From Cyanobium sp. FGCU6 (GTDB lineage Bacteria > Cyanobacteriota > Cyanobacteriia > PCC-6307 > Cyanobiaceae): 64,000 bases of DNA. The DNA lies in the NCBI GenBank assembly GCA_024958655.1, contig JANWUR010000008.1:1-64000 (forward strand), written 5' to 3'. Both the position numbers and the translations under genes were made by a program. Shown here piece after piece: positions 9,964 to 17,287 of the stretch (positions are counted from its first letter, which is position 1; every line of letters begins with the position of its first letter). The notes beneath the pieces were generated by a model. It worked only from the letters and a program-made list of their open reading frames with translations, did not search any database and had not been told where the DNA came from.

Positions 9964-10206
9964 CTCGCGGGCGGCGAACTCCGGGGTTGCCATCTGCTCG
10001 ATCCACTGCAGGCTCAGCCGCTCGATCTGATCGAACAGGGCCTGGTTGCGCTGGATCTGCGCCATCAACCGATCGGCGCTGGCTTCCTCGACCGGCGGCT
10101 GCCCGGCACCTGCAACGGTCGCCGGCCGCCCTCCTGGCACTGCGCCCACGCACCAGCTGCAGATCCGCCGGATTCAGGACGCTTTGGGCACCCCGCAAGC
10201 GATCGC
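9964..10206. other. Mosaic region without an intact gene
   Basis: Nothing intact is visible. On the - strand, about 9,970-10,110 encodes a helix-like stretch (LMAQIQRNQALFDQIERLSL, then WIEQMATPEFAAREARGQ) with coding character but no convincing start or family. I take it as a gene fragment between the repeat unit and the hsdR end. Confidence 0.4.
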
Positions 10207-10272
10207 GTGACCTACAACGGCTGGGCCAACTGGGAGACGTGGAACGTGCCTCTATGGCTTCAGAACGAAGAA
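10207..10272 (+). pseudogene. Remnant of a phage/plasmid-type small protein (YNGWxNWETWNV family)
   Basis: Twenty-two codons (VTYNGWANWETWNVPLWLQN) match the start of short proteins common in phages and plasmids that open with YNGWTNxxTW. The frame then continues into antisense of the MltR remnant, so only the N-terminus survives. It marks a recombination junction near 10,265. Confidence 0.5.
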
Positions 10273-10404
10273 CAGGTGCTCCAGGGCCAGGTCGATGCGT
10301 GCGGCACCCACCAGCACCACACCCCGGCCCCGTTCGGCCATCATCTGCAGGACCACGGCGCGGGCCTGGTCCGCCGCTGCCAGGGTGGTGGAATCAGGCG
10401 GCAT
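10252..10404 (-). pseudogene. N-terminal fragment of a second MltR/HEPN-like gene, overlapping the hsdR stop
   Basis: A 50-codon ORF starts at ATG 10,404, overlapping the last 11 bases of hsdR. It encodes ADQARAVVLQMMAERGRG followed by VVLVGAARIDLALEHLF. This aligns with residues 16-50 of the MltR/HEPN-like protein at 8,586 (ADSARTIALQMLEERGRG, then AVLVGVARVDAALERLL). The homology ends at the TAG at 10,252, before the HEPN motif. The overlap with hsdR implies it was once translated as the last gene of the type I RM operon. Confidence 0.75.
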
Positions 10405-13400
10405 CGCGCAGATCTTCCCAGAGGTTGGTGTGATTCAGCAGGACATCCTTCATGCCCTCGCGGACTGCGGGGGAATTGAGCGCCTGGCTGCTCATCGCCT
10501 GGTGGGCATCGAGGGCGCTGATGATCGCGTCCATCAGCTCGGTGCCCAGATCGGGAGAGGTGGCGAACTGCTCCTTGCTGTTGGCGGCGGCCTGCTGGCG
10601 GAGGGTGGTTGACTCCATCAACTTGCCGCGGATCACGGTGCAGACGTAAGGCACCTTGTCGGTGTCGCTGAGCTCGCCGGAAAAGAGCTCGTTGAGCTTG
10701 GCGATGATCTCCGCCAGCTGGATCTTGTCCTTGGCCTGCACGGCGCCGCCGCCGGGATTCAGGCCCGGGATGGGGATGGCCTCGCCCTGGTTGAGATCAA
10801 GCTTGCGGCGGCCGAGATCACGCAGGTGGTAGTGGGTGAGCACCACCTTGGAGAGATCCACCGTGTTGATTTCGCGCTCGAATTCCAGCAGGGGGAGCAG
10901 GGCCTTGTAGAACAGCGCACGCTTCTCCAGGCCAGTGTTGGCGTAATCGAAGATCTGCGAGAGGAAGGTGTAGAAGCGCACGTAGGTGCCCATGTCGCTG
11001 CGGAACAGGGTGAGGGCGTCGAGTTCCTCCTTGGCCCGCTTCAGAGCATCGCCATCGTTGCTCTCCTCGGCCTGGCGGTAGGCGAGGCGTGCCTGCTGGT
11101 GCAGGGTCATCAGGCGCTGGGCCACGGGCTCGATCGCGGCCATCAACTGGCTCTGGCGGGCTTTGTCGCTGTGGTTGGCGTCGAGCAGCACCTTCACCAC
11201 CCGGTCGATCTCGAACTCGTCGTAGTGGCACTGGGCATCCAGCTTGGTCTTGAGATCGAGGATCAGGTTGGGATCGGTGGACTCGGCCAGCTCAGCGGTG
11301 GCGTAGTAGGTCTTGAAGGCCGCCAGGATGTCGGCGGGATCGTTGATGAAATCGACCACATAGGTGGTGTCTTTGCCGGGATGGCAACGGTTGAGGCGCG
11401 AGAGGGTCTGCACCGCCTGGATGCCATCGAGGCGGCGGTCGACGTACATGCCACAGAGCAGGGGCTGATCGAAGCCGGTCTGAAACTTGTTGGCCACCAG
11501 CAGAATCTGATAGTCGCTTCCCTTGAACGCTTCGCGGATGTCGCCCTTGAGGGTGGGGTTGAGCGTGGTGCTCCGTTCGGTGAAGCCATCGGGGCCGAGC
11601 TCCGGATCGCTCACCTCACCGCTGAAGGCCACGAGGGTGCCAAGCGGGTAGCCCTTGGCGGCGATGTACTTGTCGATCTCCAGCTTCCAGCGCACCGCCT
11701 CCTTGCGGGAGCCCGCCACCACCATCGCCTTGGCCTTGCCATCGAGCAGCGGCCAGAGGTGCCGGCGGAAGTGCTCCACCACGATCTGCACCTTCTGGGC
11801 GATGTTGTGGGGGTGGAGCTTTACCCAGCCCATCAGCTTCTTGAGGGCGGCGTTGCGTTCCACCTCCTCACTGGAGAGGGTCTGGCCTTGCTGGGCGAGC
11901 TGGAAGGCGAGTTTGTAGGAGGTGTAGTTCTTCAGCACATCGAGGATGAAGCCCTCCTCGATCGCCTGGCGCATCGAATACACATGGAAGGGTGCCGGCA
12001 AGTTGCCGGGTCCGGCCGGCTCTGCGGGGTTGGGCCGGCGGCCGAACAGCTCCATCGTCTTGGCCTTGGGCGTGGCGGTGAAGGCCACATAGGTGATGCC
12101 GCCGCTTTCGGTACGGGCGCCCGCGGCCCGCGCGGTCATCTCAGCGGCGAGCACGTCATCCATCGTCACCTCGCCCCCATCGGCGAGCTCCGCCAGTTCG
12201 GCGGCGGAGAGCACCTTGCGCAGCTTGAGGGCGGCGTCGCCGGTCTGGGAGCTGTGGGCCTCATCGGCGATCACCGCGAAGCGCTTGCCGCTGGTGGCGG
12301 TGAGCTCCTGCATCTTCTTGATCAGGGCCGGGAAGGTCTGGATGGTGCAGACCACGATCTTCTTGTCGCCGGAGAGCGCCTCGGCGAGCTGGTCGCTCTT
12401 GATGCCCTTCTCGGTGGTGATCGAGGCCACCACACCCTTGCGCCGCTCGAAGTTTTCGAGGGTTTCCTGCAGCTGGCTGTCGATCACGCTGCGGTCGCTC
12501 ACCACCAGCACCGTGTCGAAGAGCTTGCGGTCGTTCTCGTCGTGCAGATCGGCGATCAGGTGGGAGCTCCAGCCGATCGAGGCGGTTTTGCCGGAGCCGG
12601 CCGAGTGCTGAATCAGATAGCGCCAGCCGGGCCCTTCCTCCAGCACCGCCTGCAGCAGCATCCGGGTGACGGCCAGCTGGTGGTAACGGGGAAAGACCAG
12701 GCGGCGGATCTGCTTCTTCCTGTCGCGCTCGGCGATGCAGTAGCGGCCAAGGATCTCCAGCCAGCTGTGGCGCTCCCACACCTCCTCCCAGAGGTAGGCG
12801 GTGCGATGGCCTTCCATCACCGGGTTGCCGGCACCGCAGTTGGGACCACCGGGATCGCTACCGCGGTTGAAGGGCAGGAACTGGGTGCGAGTTCCCTCCA
12901 GGCAGGTGGTCATCTGCACCTCGCGGTTGCTGACCGCAAAGTGCACCAGGGCGCCGCTGGGGAAGGAGAGGAGCGGTTCGGGGGCCTGGCCGGCGGATCT
13001 GGGATTGCGGTCGCTTTTGTATTGCCACACCGCATCGGCGACGCTCTGGGTGTTGTCGGTCTTGAGCTCGACCGTGGAGACGGGGATGCCGTTGAGGAAG
13101 AGAACAAGATCGAGGCAGTTCTCGTTGCGGGTGGAATAGCGCACCTGGCGCACCACCCGCAGACGGTTGGCGTTGTAGCGGGCCAGGATCGCCGGGTTGA
13201 GCCCGAAGGCCGGCTTGAACTCCGCGAGCCTGAGGGCCTTGGGCAGGCCAAGCACCTCCACCCCGTGGCGCAGAAGATCGAGAGTGCCAACTTGATCGAG
13301 CTGCTGACGCACCCGTTGCAGCAGGGTCGCTTCCGCCTTGCTGCCGTGATTCTTCTGCAGTACCTCCCACGCCTCCGGCTGGGCTTCCTGCACCCAGGCG

Positions 13401-13531
13401 ATCAGGTCCGGCGGGTAGAGGGCGACCTCGCGGCTGTAGGCAGCAGCGCTGCCTTCCTCGTAGAGCCAGCCATGGACGCCGAGGTGCTCGCAGATCTCGC
13501 GCTCGAAGGAGCTCTCGTGGTGGAGACTCAT
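10394..13531 (-). CDS. hsdR: Type I restriction enzyme, R subunit
   Basis: The protein has 1,045 residues, full length for HsdR. It couples ATP-driven DNA translocation to cleavage in the HsdR2M2S complex. Seen: an N-terminal nuclease motif (D141, then E155-x-K157 in STVELKTDNTQ), Walker A (HSAGSGKTASIGW), DEAH box (VIADEAHSSQTG), SAT-like motif III (YVAFTATPKAKT), helicase C motifs (VANKFQTGFDQPLL; TLSRLNR) and a C-terminal helical region. It is on the same strand as hsdS and hsdM, but 3.7 kb of toxin-antitoxin genes separate it from hsdS. The reading frame is intact. Restriction would still require the methyltransferase subunit, whose gene is frameshifted. Confidence 0.95.
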   Translation of the reverse strand: MSLHHESSFEREICEHLGVHGWLYEEGSAAAYSREVALYPPDLIAWVQEAQPEAWEVLQKNHGSKAEATLLQRVRQQLDQVGTLDLLRHGVEVLGLPKALRLAEFKPAFGLNPAILARYNANRLRVVRQVRYSTRNENCLDLVLFLNGIPVSTVELKTDNTQSVADAVWQYKSDRNPRSAGQAPEPLLSFPSGALVHFAVSNREVQMTTCLEGTRTQFLPFNRGSDPGGPNCGAGNPVMEGHRTAYLWEEVWERHSWLEILGRYCIAERDRKKQIRRLVFPRYHQLAVTRMLLQAVLEEGPGWRYLIQHSAGSGKTASIGWSSHLIADLHDENDRKLFDTVLVVSDRSVIDSQLQETLENFERRKGVVASITTEKGIKSDQLAEALSGDKKIVVCTIQTFPALIKKMQELTATSGKRFAVIADEAHSSQTGDAALKLRKVLSAAELAELADGGEVTMDDVLAAEMTARAAGARTESGGITYVAFTATPKAKTMELFGRRPNPAEPAGPGNLPAPFHVYSMRQAIEEGFILDVLKNYTSYKLAFQLAQQGQTLSSEEVERNAALKKLMGWVKLHPHNIAQKVQIVVEHFRRHLWPLLDGKAKAMVVAGSRKEAVRWKLEIDKYIAAKGYPLGTLVAFSGEVSDPELGPDGFTERSTTLNPTLKGDIREAFKGSDYQILLVANKFQTGFDQPLLCGMYVDRRLDGIQAVQTLSRLNRCHPGKDTTYVVDFINDPADILAAFKTYYATAELAESTDPNLILDLKTKLDAQCHYDEFEIDRVVKVLLDANHSDKARQSQLMAAIEPVAQRLMTLHQQARLAYRQAEESNDGDALKRAKEELDALTLFRSDMGTYVRFYTFLSQIFDYANTGLEKRALFYKALLPLLEFEREINTVDLSKVVLTHYHLRDLGRRKLDLNQGEAIPIPGLNPGGGAVQAKDKIQLAEIIAKLNELFSGELSDTDKVPYVCTVIRGKLMESTTLRQQAAANSKEQFATSPDLGTELMDAIISALDAHQAMSSQALNSPAVREGMKDVLLNHTNLWEDLRDAA

Positions 13532-13645
13532 GGGCTGGGCGGCTGCGCCAACACCGGGCTACCTGGGCAGGCTAAGTGGAGAGACCCCACCAAAGCTGGC
13601 ACTGATGCAGAGACTGCATAGCCGAGCCGGGGGACTGGCCGGGAT

Positions 13646-13846
13646 TCAGAGTGGCTCGCGTTCACTCTGCTCCTGAGAGGCCCGCTCGGGCAGAGCGTCA
13701 TCGCTCACAGCCGGGCCATTGCAAAAGAAGGCTTGCCAACACTGATCGACCGCAGCATTCACCACCTGTCCTGCGGACGTGGAAGGCGGCCAATCTGGCG
13801 TCAAATCGTGTTCGCGATCTGGACTATTCATGTTGGGAACACCCAT
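13646..13846 (-). CDS. Small hypothetical protein upstream of hsdR
   Basis: A 66-codon ORF overlaps the end of the membrane-protein gene by 19 bp and ends 114 bp before hsdR. It is hydrophilic, without a recognisable domain (SAGQVVNAAVDQCWQAFFCNG in the centre). An internal ATG six codons in is an alternative start. Coding status rests only on its position in a run of overlapping genes. Confidence 0.35.
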   Translation of the reverse strand: MGVPNMNSPDREHDLTPDWPPSTSAGQVVNAAVDQCWQAFFCNGPAVSDDALPERASQEQSEREPL

Positions 13847-14115
13847 GGCGAACGCTTCAAGGCAAAACCAACCGCTCTACCGAGCACAAGCTGCAGAATG
13901 CCGGTGCTCCAATCGATCCCTTTTTCGGGCACTGGACGGAAGAAGCTGAAGACGCTTAGCAAGGCCGCAAACCCGGAGGTGGCGGCGATCATCCAAACTG
14001 CCGCACGCTCAATATGGTGTCTTTGTGCACGGTCAGCAGGGTGCTCAACAGTGCGCACCTCAACGCCACGTGTTGTTTCAAGCTTGAGATCAAAGTCTTT
14101 GTTCAGCGCTGCCAT
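13828..14115 (-). CDS. Small membrane protein coupled to a RHH protein
   Basis: The protein has 95 residues. A basic, histidine-containing N-terminal half is followed by a clear hydrophobic segment (AAVWMIAATSGFAALLSVFSF, about residues 38-58) and a weaker second one (GILQLVLGRAVGFAL). Its ATG overlaps the stop of the RHH gene (TGATG), indicating translational coupling. I do not recognise the family. Small membrane proteins paired with ribbon-helix-helix proteins can be toxin-antitoxin or phage-defence pairs, but no function is assigned here. Confidence 0.55.
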   Translation of the reverse strand: MAALNKDFDLKLETTRGVEVRTVEHPADRAQRHHIERAAVWMIAATSGFAALLSVFSFFRPVPEKGIDWSTGILQLVLGRAVGFALKRSPWVFPT

Positions 14116-14318
14116 CAGATACTCACCAAGGTCTCCGTCTGGTCCCCTTGGGCGAACTGGAGTCGCGCTCCGTCTTTCTGCCGTTCTTTGGTGAGCATGT
14201 AGAGAGCCAGAGCGCGACGGAATACATCTGTCTTCGTCAGACCCTCCTCAAGAGCGAGGGCCTCCAGGCGATCGTTGAGCTGCTCGGGGATGCGGACCTC
14301 AAGACGGGTGGCAGCCAT
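14115..14318 (-). CDS. Ribbon-helix-helix (CopG-type) protein
   Basis: The protein has 67 residues, starting at ATG 14,318. It opens with a typical RHH strand and helices (TRLEVRIPEQLNDRLEALALEEG, then LTKTDVFRRALALYML). Such proteins are DNA-binding antitoxins/autoregulators. Its stop overlaps the ATG of the membrane-protein gene, and it lies 17 bp after the VapC fragment. The partner is unknown; the adjacent membrane protein is the obvious candidate. Confidence 0.65.
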   Translation of the reverse strand: MAATRLEVRIPEQLNDRLEALALEEGLTKTDVFRRALALYMLTKERQKDGARLQFAQGDQTETLVSI

Positions 14319-14335
14319 GGTGCGACCAGTGACGT

Positions 14336-14557
14336 TTACGGAGATTTTACGGCAATCGACCGGCTCAGGTCGTGCATTAGGGCCTGGAGCGCCTGGTCCT
14401 CCTGGAGCTTGTTGGCCAGCATCAGCCGCCGGAGCACCGAGAGCAGTTCGGCGTCGATCAGCTCCGGGGCGTGCAGGTTGGCAGCTGAGAGCCTGGCGCG
14501 AGCCGAACCGGCCACCAGCAGGCCATCCACCAGCGCCGAGGCGTCGATCACCAGCAT
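14336..14557 (-). pseudogene. VapC-type PIN toxin, C-terminal half missing
   Basis: Seventy-three codons carry the N-terminal half of a PIN domain: MLVIDASALVDGLL (first catalytic Asp), then LHAPELIDAELLSVLRRLMLANKL. PIN toxins are about 130 residues, with later Asp residues (YDAxYVAL, TRD) needed for Mg2+-dependent RNase activity. Here the frame ends after SIAVKSP, so the second half of the active site is absent. Its ATG overlaps the vapB stop by one base. Probably inactive. Confidence 0.7.
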
Positions 14558-14778
14558 CAGCGCTCGGCGCGACTGTCGGCCAGGGCCTCCAGGATGCTGG
14601 CCCGCTCGATCGGCAGCGAGGGCAAGGCGTTGAGCAGGTCGGCATTGTCGGCCCGTCGGGAGGCTTCGGTGAGCTCCTGGAGGGCAAAGGTGCTCAGGGG
14701 CAGGCCGGCGCGGGCCGCCAGCTTCTCCAGCCGTGCCGCCACTTCATCGGGCACGTGGCGGATGTAGAGAGTGCGCAT
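14557..14778 (-). CDS. vapB: VapB/FitA-type RHH antitoxin
   Basis: The protein has 73 residues. The N-terminal RHH (MRTLYIRHVPDEVAARLEKLAARAG, then LPLSTFALQELTEAS) is typical of FitA/VapB antitoxins that bind their operator and neutralise VapC through the C-terminal tail. It overlaps the truncated vapC (TGATG). The antitoxin is complete although its toxin is not. Confidence 0.7.
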   Translation of the reverse strand: MRTLYIRHVPDEVAARLEKLAARAGLPLSTFALQELTEASRRADNADLLNALPSLPIERASILEALADSRAER

Positions 14779-14864
14779 CGATGGGCCTGCTTGCTTGCTG
14801 CTAGCAGGCTAGGCGGTTTCGAATGTGGCGTCCTGCGTGTTGCGCAACGCGCTACGATAAACCG

Positions 14865-15143
14865 GTGATCCAGTCGATCCGCCACAAGGGGCTGCGGCGC
14901 TTCTGTGCCACAGGCAGCACGGCCGGCATTCAGGCAGCGCATTCCCGCAAGCTGCGGCTGCAGCTGGCGGCCCTGGACACTGCCACCACCATCGCCGATA
15001 TGGACATCCCCGGATTCCGTCTGCATCCCCTGATCGGCGCCGATCGAGGTCGCTGGTCGATCTGGGTGAATGGCAACTGGCGACTCACTTTTGAGTTCCG
15101 CGACGGCAATGTCTACGTTCTGGATTACGAGGACTACCACTGA
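14865..15143 (+). CDS. higB: HigB-type toxin (RelE/ParE superfamily, killer protein)
   Basis: The protein has 92 residues from GTG 14,865; an in-frame start further upstream would add residues outside the family. Features match HigB ribosome-dependent mRNA interferases: IQSIRHKGLRRF near the start, KLRLQLAALDTA, and the C-terminal GRWSIWVNGNWRLTFEF, then DYEDYH. It stops one base into the higA start (TGATG). The toxin-first gene order is characteristic of HigBA. Confidence 0.85.
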   Translation: MIQSIRHKGLRRFCATGSTAGIQAAHSRKLRLQLAALDTATTIADMDIPGFRLHPLIGADRGRWSIWVNGNWRLTFEFRDGNVYVLDYEDYH

Positions 15144-15448
15144 TGACCGCAACAAGGCCGATGCATAACCCACCCCACCCAGGTGAGTTCATTCGTGACA
15201 TCTATCTCAGTGAACTGCACGTGAGTGTGCGTGATGTTGCCGCCAAACTGCAGGTGGCGCCGTCCACGTTGAACCGGATTTTGCAGGGGCGCAGCCGTGT
15301 CACGCCCGAGATGGCCTTGCGTCTCTCGCGCTGCCTGGGGCGATCCGCTGAGAGCTGGCTGGCGATGCAGGATGCCTACGACCTCTGGCACGCCCGCCAG
15401 CAGCTGGATCTTTCAGGCATCACGTCTGTTGTGGCTGCTGGTCGATAA
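15143..15448 (+). CDS. higA: HigA-type antitoxin (XRE family)
   Basis: The protein has 101 residues and the HigA hallmark HPGEFIRDIYLSELHVSV followed by a helix-turn-helix (VAAKLQVAPSTLNRILQGR, then VTPEMALRLSRCLGRSAESWLAMQ). It neutralises HigB and represses the operon. It overlaps the higB stop by one base. Both genes look intact, making this one of the few complete modules in the island. Confidence 0.9.
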   Translation: MTATRPMHNPPHPGEFIRDIYLSELHVSVRDVAAKLQVAPSTLNRILQGRSRVTPEMALRLSRCLGRSAESWLAMQDAYDLWHARQQLDLSGITSVVAAGR

Positions 15449-15516
15449 CGGGCATGGATTGCAGTGGCTGAATACTGAATAGGGGTAGATGATTCCCGGA
15501 GGGCTCCGCTGAGATA

Positions 15517-15768
15517 TTAATGCAAGACGCTGCTGATCAGAGTTTGATAGGGCATGCCCTCCTGCAGAGCCCGGGTGCGCAGGGCCTGGAGGTCGACGCT
15601 GGAGAGGCGGATGTTGATGCGCTGATCCTTCAAACCTGTAGCCCGGGCAGAAGCTCGGAGCCCATCCAGCAGCTCGGGTGACGCCACAGAGCGCATGGAT
15701 CCTGTCTCAACGTCGTCGAGGAGTTGCTGCTCCTCAGGGTCGAGATGGTGCGAGGCTGTCATGATCAC
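15517..15768 (-). CDS. BrnA/CopG-like antitoxin
   Basis: The protein has 83 residues. The C-terminal RHH-like part (QRINIRLSSVDLQALRTRAL, then EGMPYQTLISSVLH) is the usual end of antitoxins paired with BrnT/DUF4258-like toxins. Family members usually continue a few residues (HKYVSG), so the very C-terminus may be clipped. Its start overlaps the toxin stop by 4 bp (ATGA). Gene order toxin-antitoxin fits BrnTA-type modules. Confidence 0.7.
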   Translation of the reverse strand: MIMTASHHLDPEEQQLLDDVETGSMRSVASPELLDGLRASARATGLKDQRINIRLSSVDLQALRTRALQEGMPYQTLISSVLH

Positions 15769-16040
15769 GAATCAGCAAGAACCTGGCGTGTGGCCTTGCG
15801 GCTGGGAATGATGGTCTTGAGAAACAAGCCGCCATCTGTTTCCACAAAAGGAACGAGGTAGGCATAGGCATTCAGGCAGACCACCAGGATGCGTTGGCCG
15901 GGATAGCGGCTTGGGTTGGGATGCTCCAGCCCATCGAGCAACCCGTCGGCTTCGACGGCGGCGACAACGGCCTCAAAGCAGAAACCCCGTTCAGCCATGA
16001 GCAGGGCGTTCTTGGCATGGCTCCAGACGAATGGGTCTAT
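15765..16040 (-). pseudogene. BrnT/DUF4258-like toxin with a lost ATG start
   Basis: The family begins with a WSxxKNxLL motif. Here that motif (DPFVWSHAKNALLMAERGFCFE) is in frame, but the only codon at the expected start, 16,038-16,040, is ATA, with an in-frame stop ten bases further upstream. The first conventional start is the internal ATG at 15,998, which would remove the first 14 residues. The rest is intact (HPNPSRYPGQRILVV, then AYLVPFVETDGGLFLKTIIP). Translation from ATA or 15,998 may still give product. It overlaps the antitoxin by 4 bp. Confidence 0.65.
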
Positions 16041-16189
16041 ATTTCGAGCTTAGCGATGCCGTTTGCCTGATGCCATCGCACCTCGATCACCTGCACGATG
16101 CGGGTGGTGATCTCAGCGAAGCGCCTGCCGCGGGGTTTGCCGCCGGGCAGGACGGTCTTGATATCCTTAGCGATGATGCTCGTGGAGCA

Positions 16190-16255
16190 TTAGGCACGGG
16201 TACCATGTTCAGCCCATCGCTCTGGCCTGTGACGGCTGCGGTGATCAAGCACCCA
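16190..16255 (-). repeat. Third, degraded copy of the hsdS 3' tail
   Basis: On the - strand the frame reads LITAAVTGQSDGLNMVP, matching the HsdS C-terminus ALISAAVTGQIDVRGLVP. At nucleotide level 28 of 32 bases (16,216-16,247) match the copy at 16,676. The AAGCACCCA string that follows is also shared with that copy's flank (16,756-16,764). It lies immediately outside the Phd/VapC module, so hsdS tails and toxin-antitoxin pairs alternate. Confidence 0.7.
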
Positions 16256-16289
16256 TGACCCTTCGAGCCATCAGGGCTAGAATCAATTC

Positions 16290-16526
16290 ATGACAAACAT
16301 CAGTCTGCAAGAACTGGCCAACGATCCGAATGGTTTGCTTGATCGCTTGGAGGCTGGCGAACCGTTACTGGTTGTACGGGAGGGACGTGCAGTTGCTGAG
16401 CTAAGGCCGATCACGCAACCCCGATCCGCCTCGCGTCCCTACGGTCTTGCCGCTGCTGCATTCCGTGTTCCAGAGGACTTCGACTCCCCACTTCCTGACA
16501 GTATCCTGCAGGATTTTGAGGTGTAA
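16290..16526 (+). CDS. Phd/YefM-type antitoxin
   Basis: The protein has 78 residues. ISLQELANDPNGLLDRLEAGEP followed by LLVVREGRAVAELRP is the standard Phd/YefM fold, and the acidic C-terminus (PEDFDSPLPDSILQDFEV) is the toxin-binding tail. It overlaps the VapC remnant by one base (TAATG). A TAGAAT sequence 17 bases upstream of the ATG could be a -10 element. The antitoxin is intact although the toxin is destroyed. Confidence 0.8.
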   Translation: MTNISLQELANDPNGLLDRLEAGEPLLVVREGRAVAELRPITQPRSASRPYGLAAAAFRVPEDFDSPLPDSILQDFEV

Positions 16527-16642
16527 TGAGGCTACTATTGGACACACACGTGTTCCTTTAGCGGCGTTGACTCAAGCTCTCGTTGATGACGGTCGATCGT
16601 GCCTTCTCCTCGTATGCAGTGCAGCTCATCGCGGATTCTTGA
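16526..16642 (+). pseudogene. VapC PIN toxin reduced to its two ends
   Basis: The frame opens MRLLLDTHVFL, the exact start of Phd-partner PIN toxins (DTHVFLWW), then meets TAG at codon 12. After a second stop the same frame resumes with SLMTVDRAFSSYAVQLI (16,577-16,642), which resembles the PIN C-terminus (LVTxDxxFxxYxVxLI). About 90 central codons with the catalytic acids are missing. Inactive. Confidence 0.7.
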
Positions 16643-16675
16643 GCAGAGAGCCTGAATCTTTGCCTGGGGTGGTGT

Positions 16676-16755
16676 TCAGGCGGCATCAGCCTCCGGCACC
16701 AGCCCACGCACATCGATCTGGCCGGTGACGGCGGCGGAGATCAGGGCGGAGCGGC
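16676..16755 (-). repeat. Second copy of the hsdS 3' tail
   Basis: These eighty bases match the authentic hsdS end (17,288-17,367) at 72 positions. They encode CRSALISAAVTGQIDVRG, then LVPEADAA and a stop, versus RRSALISAAVTGQIDVRG, then LVPEAEAA. Weak similarity continues about 12 bases past the stop. Between the two copies lies the toxin-antitoxin pair 16,789-17,249 on the opposite strand. The short ORF here has no promoter-proximal part and is not a gene. Confidence 0.9.
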
Positions 16756-16788
16756 AAGCACCCAGCCCAGACACCCTAGAGTTCACCC

Positions 16789-16989
16789 ATGAGCAATCTC
16801 CAAGCCCTCGAAGCTGCTGTGGAGCAGCTGGATTCCGGCGAACGCGCTCAGTTCCGTGCATGGTTCGAGCGCTTCGACGCTGCCGATTGGGATCAACAGC
16901 TGGAGCAGGATGTCGAGACGGGTGCGCTGGATTGGTTGGCCGAGGAAGCCATGGCTGATCTGGCTGCCGGTCGGTGCCGCGAGCGATGA
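16789..16989 (+). CDS. Antitoxin-like partner of a RelE-family toxin
   Basis: The protein has 66 acidic residues (LEAAVEQLDSGERAQFRAWF, then DWDQQLEQDVETGALDWLAEEA), a pattern seen in small antitoxins encoded directly before RelE/ParE toxins (addiction-module helper type). Its stop overlaps the toxin start by 4 bp (ATGA). A TAGAGT sequence 19 bases upstream may serve as the -10 element. Confidence 0.7.
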   Translation: MSNLQALEAAVEQLDSGERAQFRAWFERFDAADWDQQLEQDVETGALDWLAEEAMADLAAGRCRER

Positions 16990-17249
16990 CGCATCAGGCC
17001 AGCCCACGGTTTTGGCGCTGCTACGGCGGTTTGCCAGCAACCGTGCAGGCTCAGGCTGATCGTGCCTATCTGCAGCTCCGGGATGATCCTCGCCACCCCT
17101 CCCTGCACCTCAAGCGGATCGGGCGGTTCTGGTCGGTGAGAGTCGGATTGCGCCACAGGGCCCTCGCGATCGAGGCCGAGCAAGGCACTCTGCTCTGGGT
17201 CTGGATTGGCACCCATTCGGAGTATGACCAGTTGCTTCAACGTGCGTGA
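16986..17249 (+). CDS. RelE/ParE-superfamily toxin
   Basis: The protein has 87 residues from ATG 16,986 (the upstream MPRA start would lie inside the antitoxin). Pattern: FWRCYGGLPATVQAQADRAY, then HPSLHLKRIGRFWSVRVGLRHRALAI, then LLWVWIGTHSEYDQLL. This is the cytotoxic translational repressor RelE-like family. It ends 38 bp from the hsdS stop, tail-to-tail with hsdS. It appears intact. Confidence 0.8.
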   Translation: MTHQASPRFWRCYGGLPATVQAQADRAYLQLRDDPRHPSLHLKRIGRFWSVRVGLRHRALAIEAEQGTLLWVWIGTHSEYDQLLQRA

Positions 17250-17287
17250 CTGGGTAAGCGGCGCTACGAATACCGCGGGGGTGCTGC

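Noticed and set aside
9226-10433. Several overlapping + strand ORFs between the HEPN gene and hsdR
   Set aside because: They run through the repeat unit, a phage-type remnant and antisense MltR sequence without continuous homology.
10826-13621. 931-codon open frame on the + strand across hsdR
   Set aside because: It covers the intact hsdR with all its motifs on the other strand; the + translation is repetitive His/Gly/Leu-rich and matches no family.
16031-16258. 75-codon + strand ORF between the BrnT-like and Phd modules
   Set aside because: Its 3' half is antisense to the degraded hsdS tail and it has no family-like pattern.
16676-16861. Short - strand ORF ending in the HsdS C-terminus
   Set aside because: Only the last 26 codons resemble HsdS; the upstream part is antisense to the antitoxin promoter. 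Reported as a repeat, not a gene.
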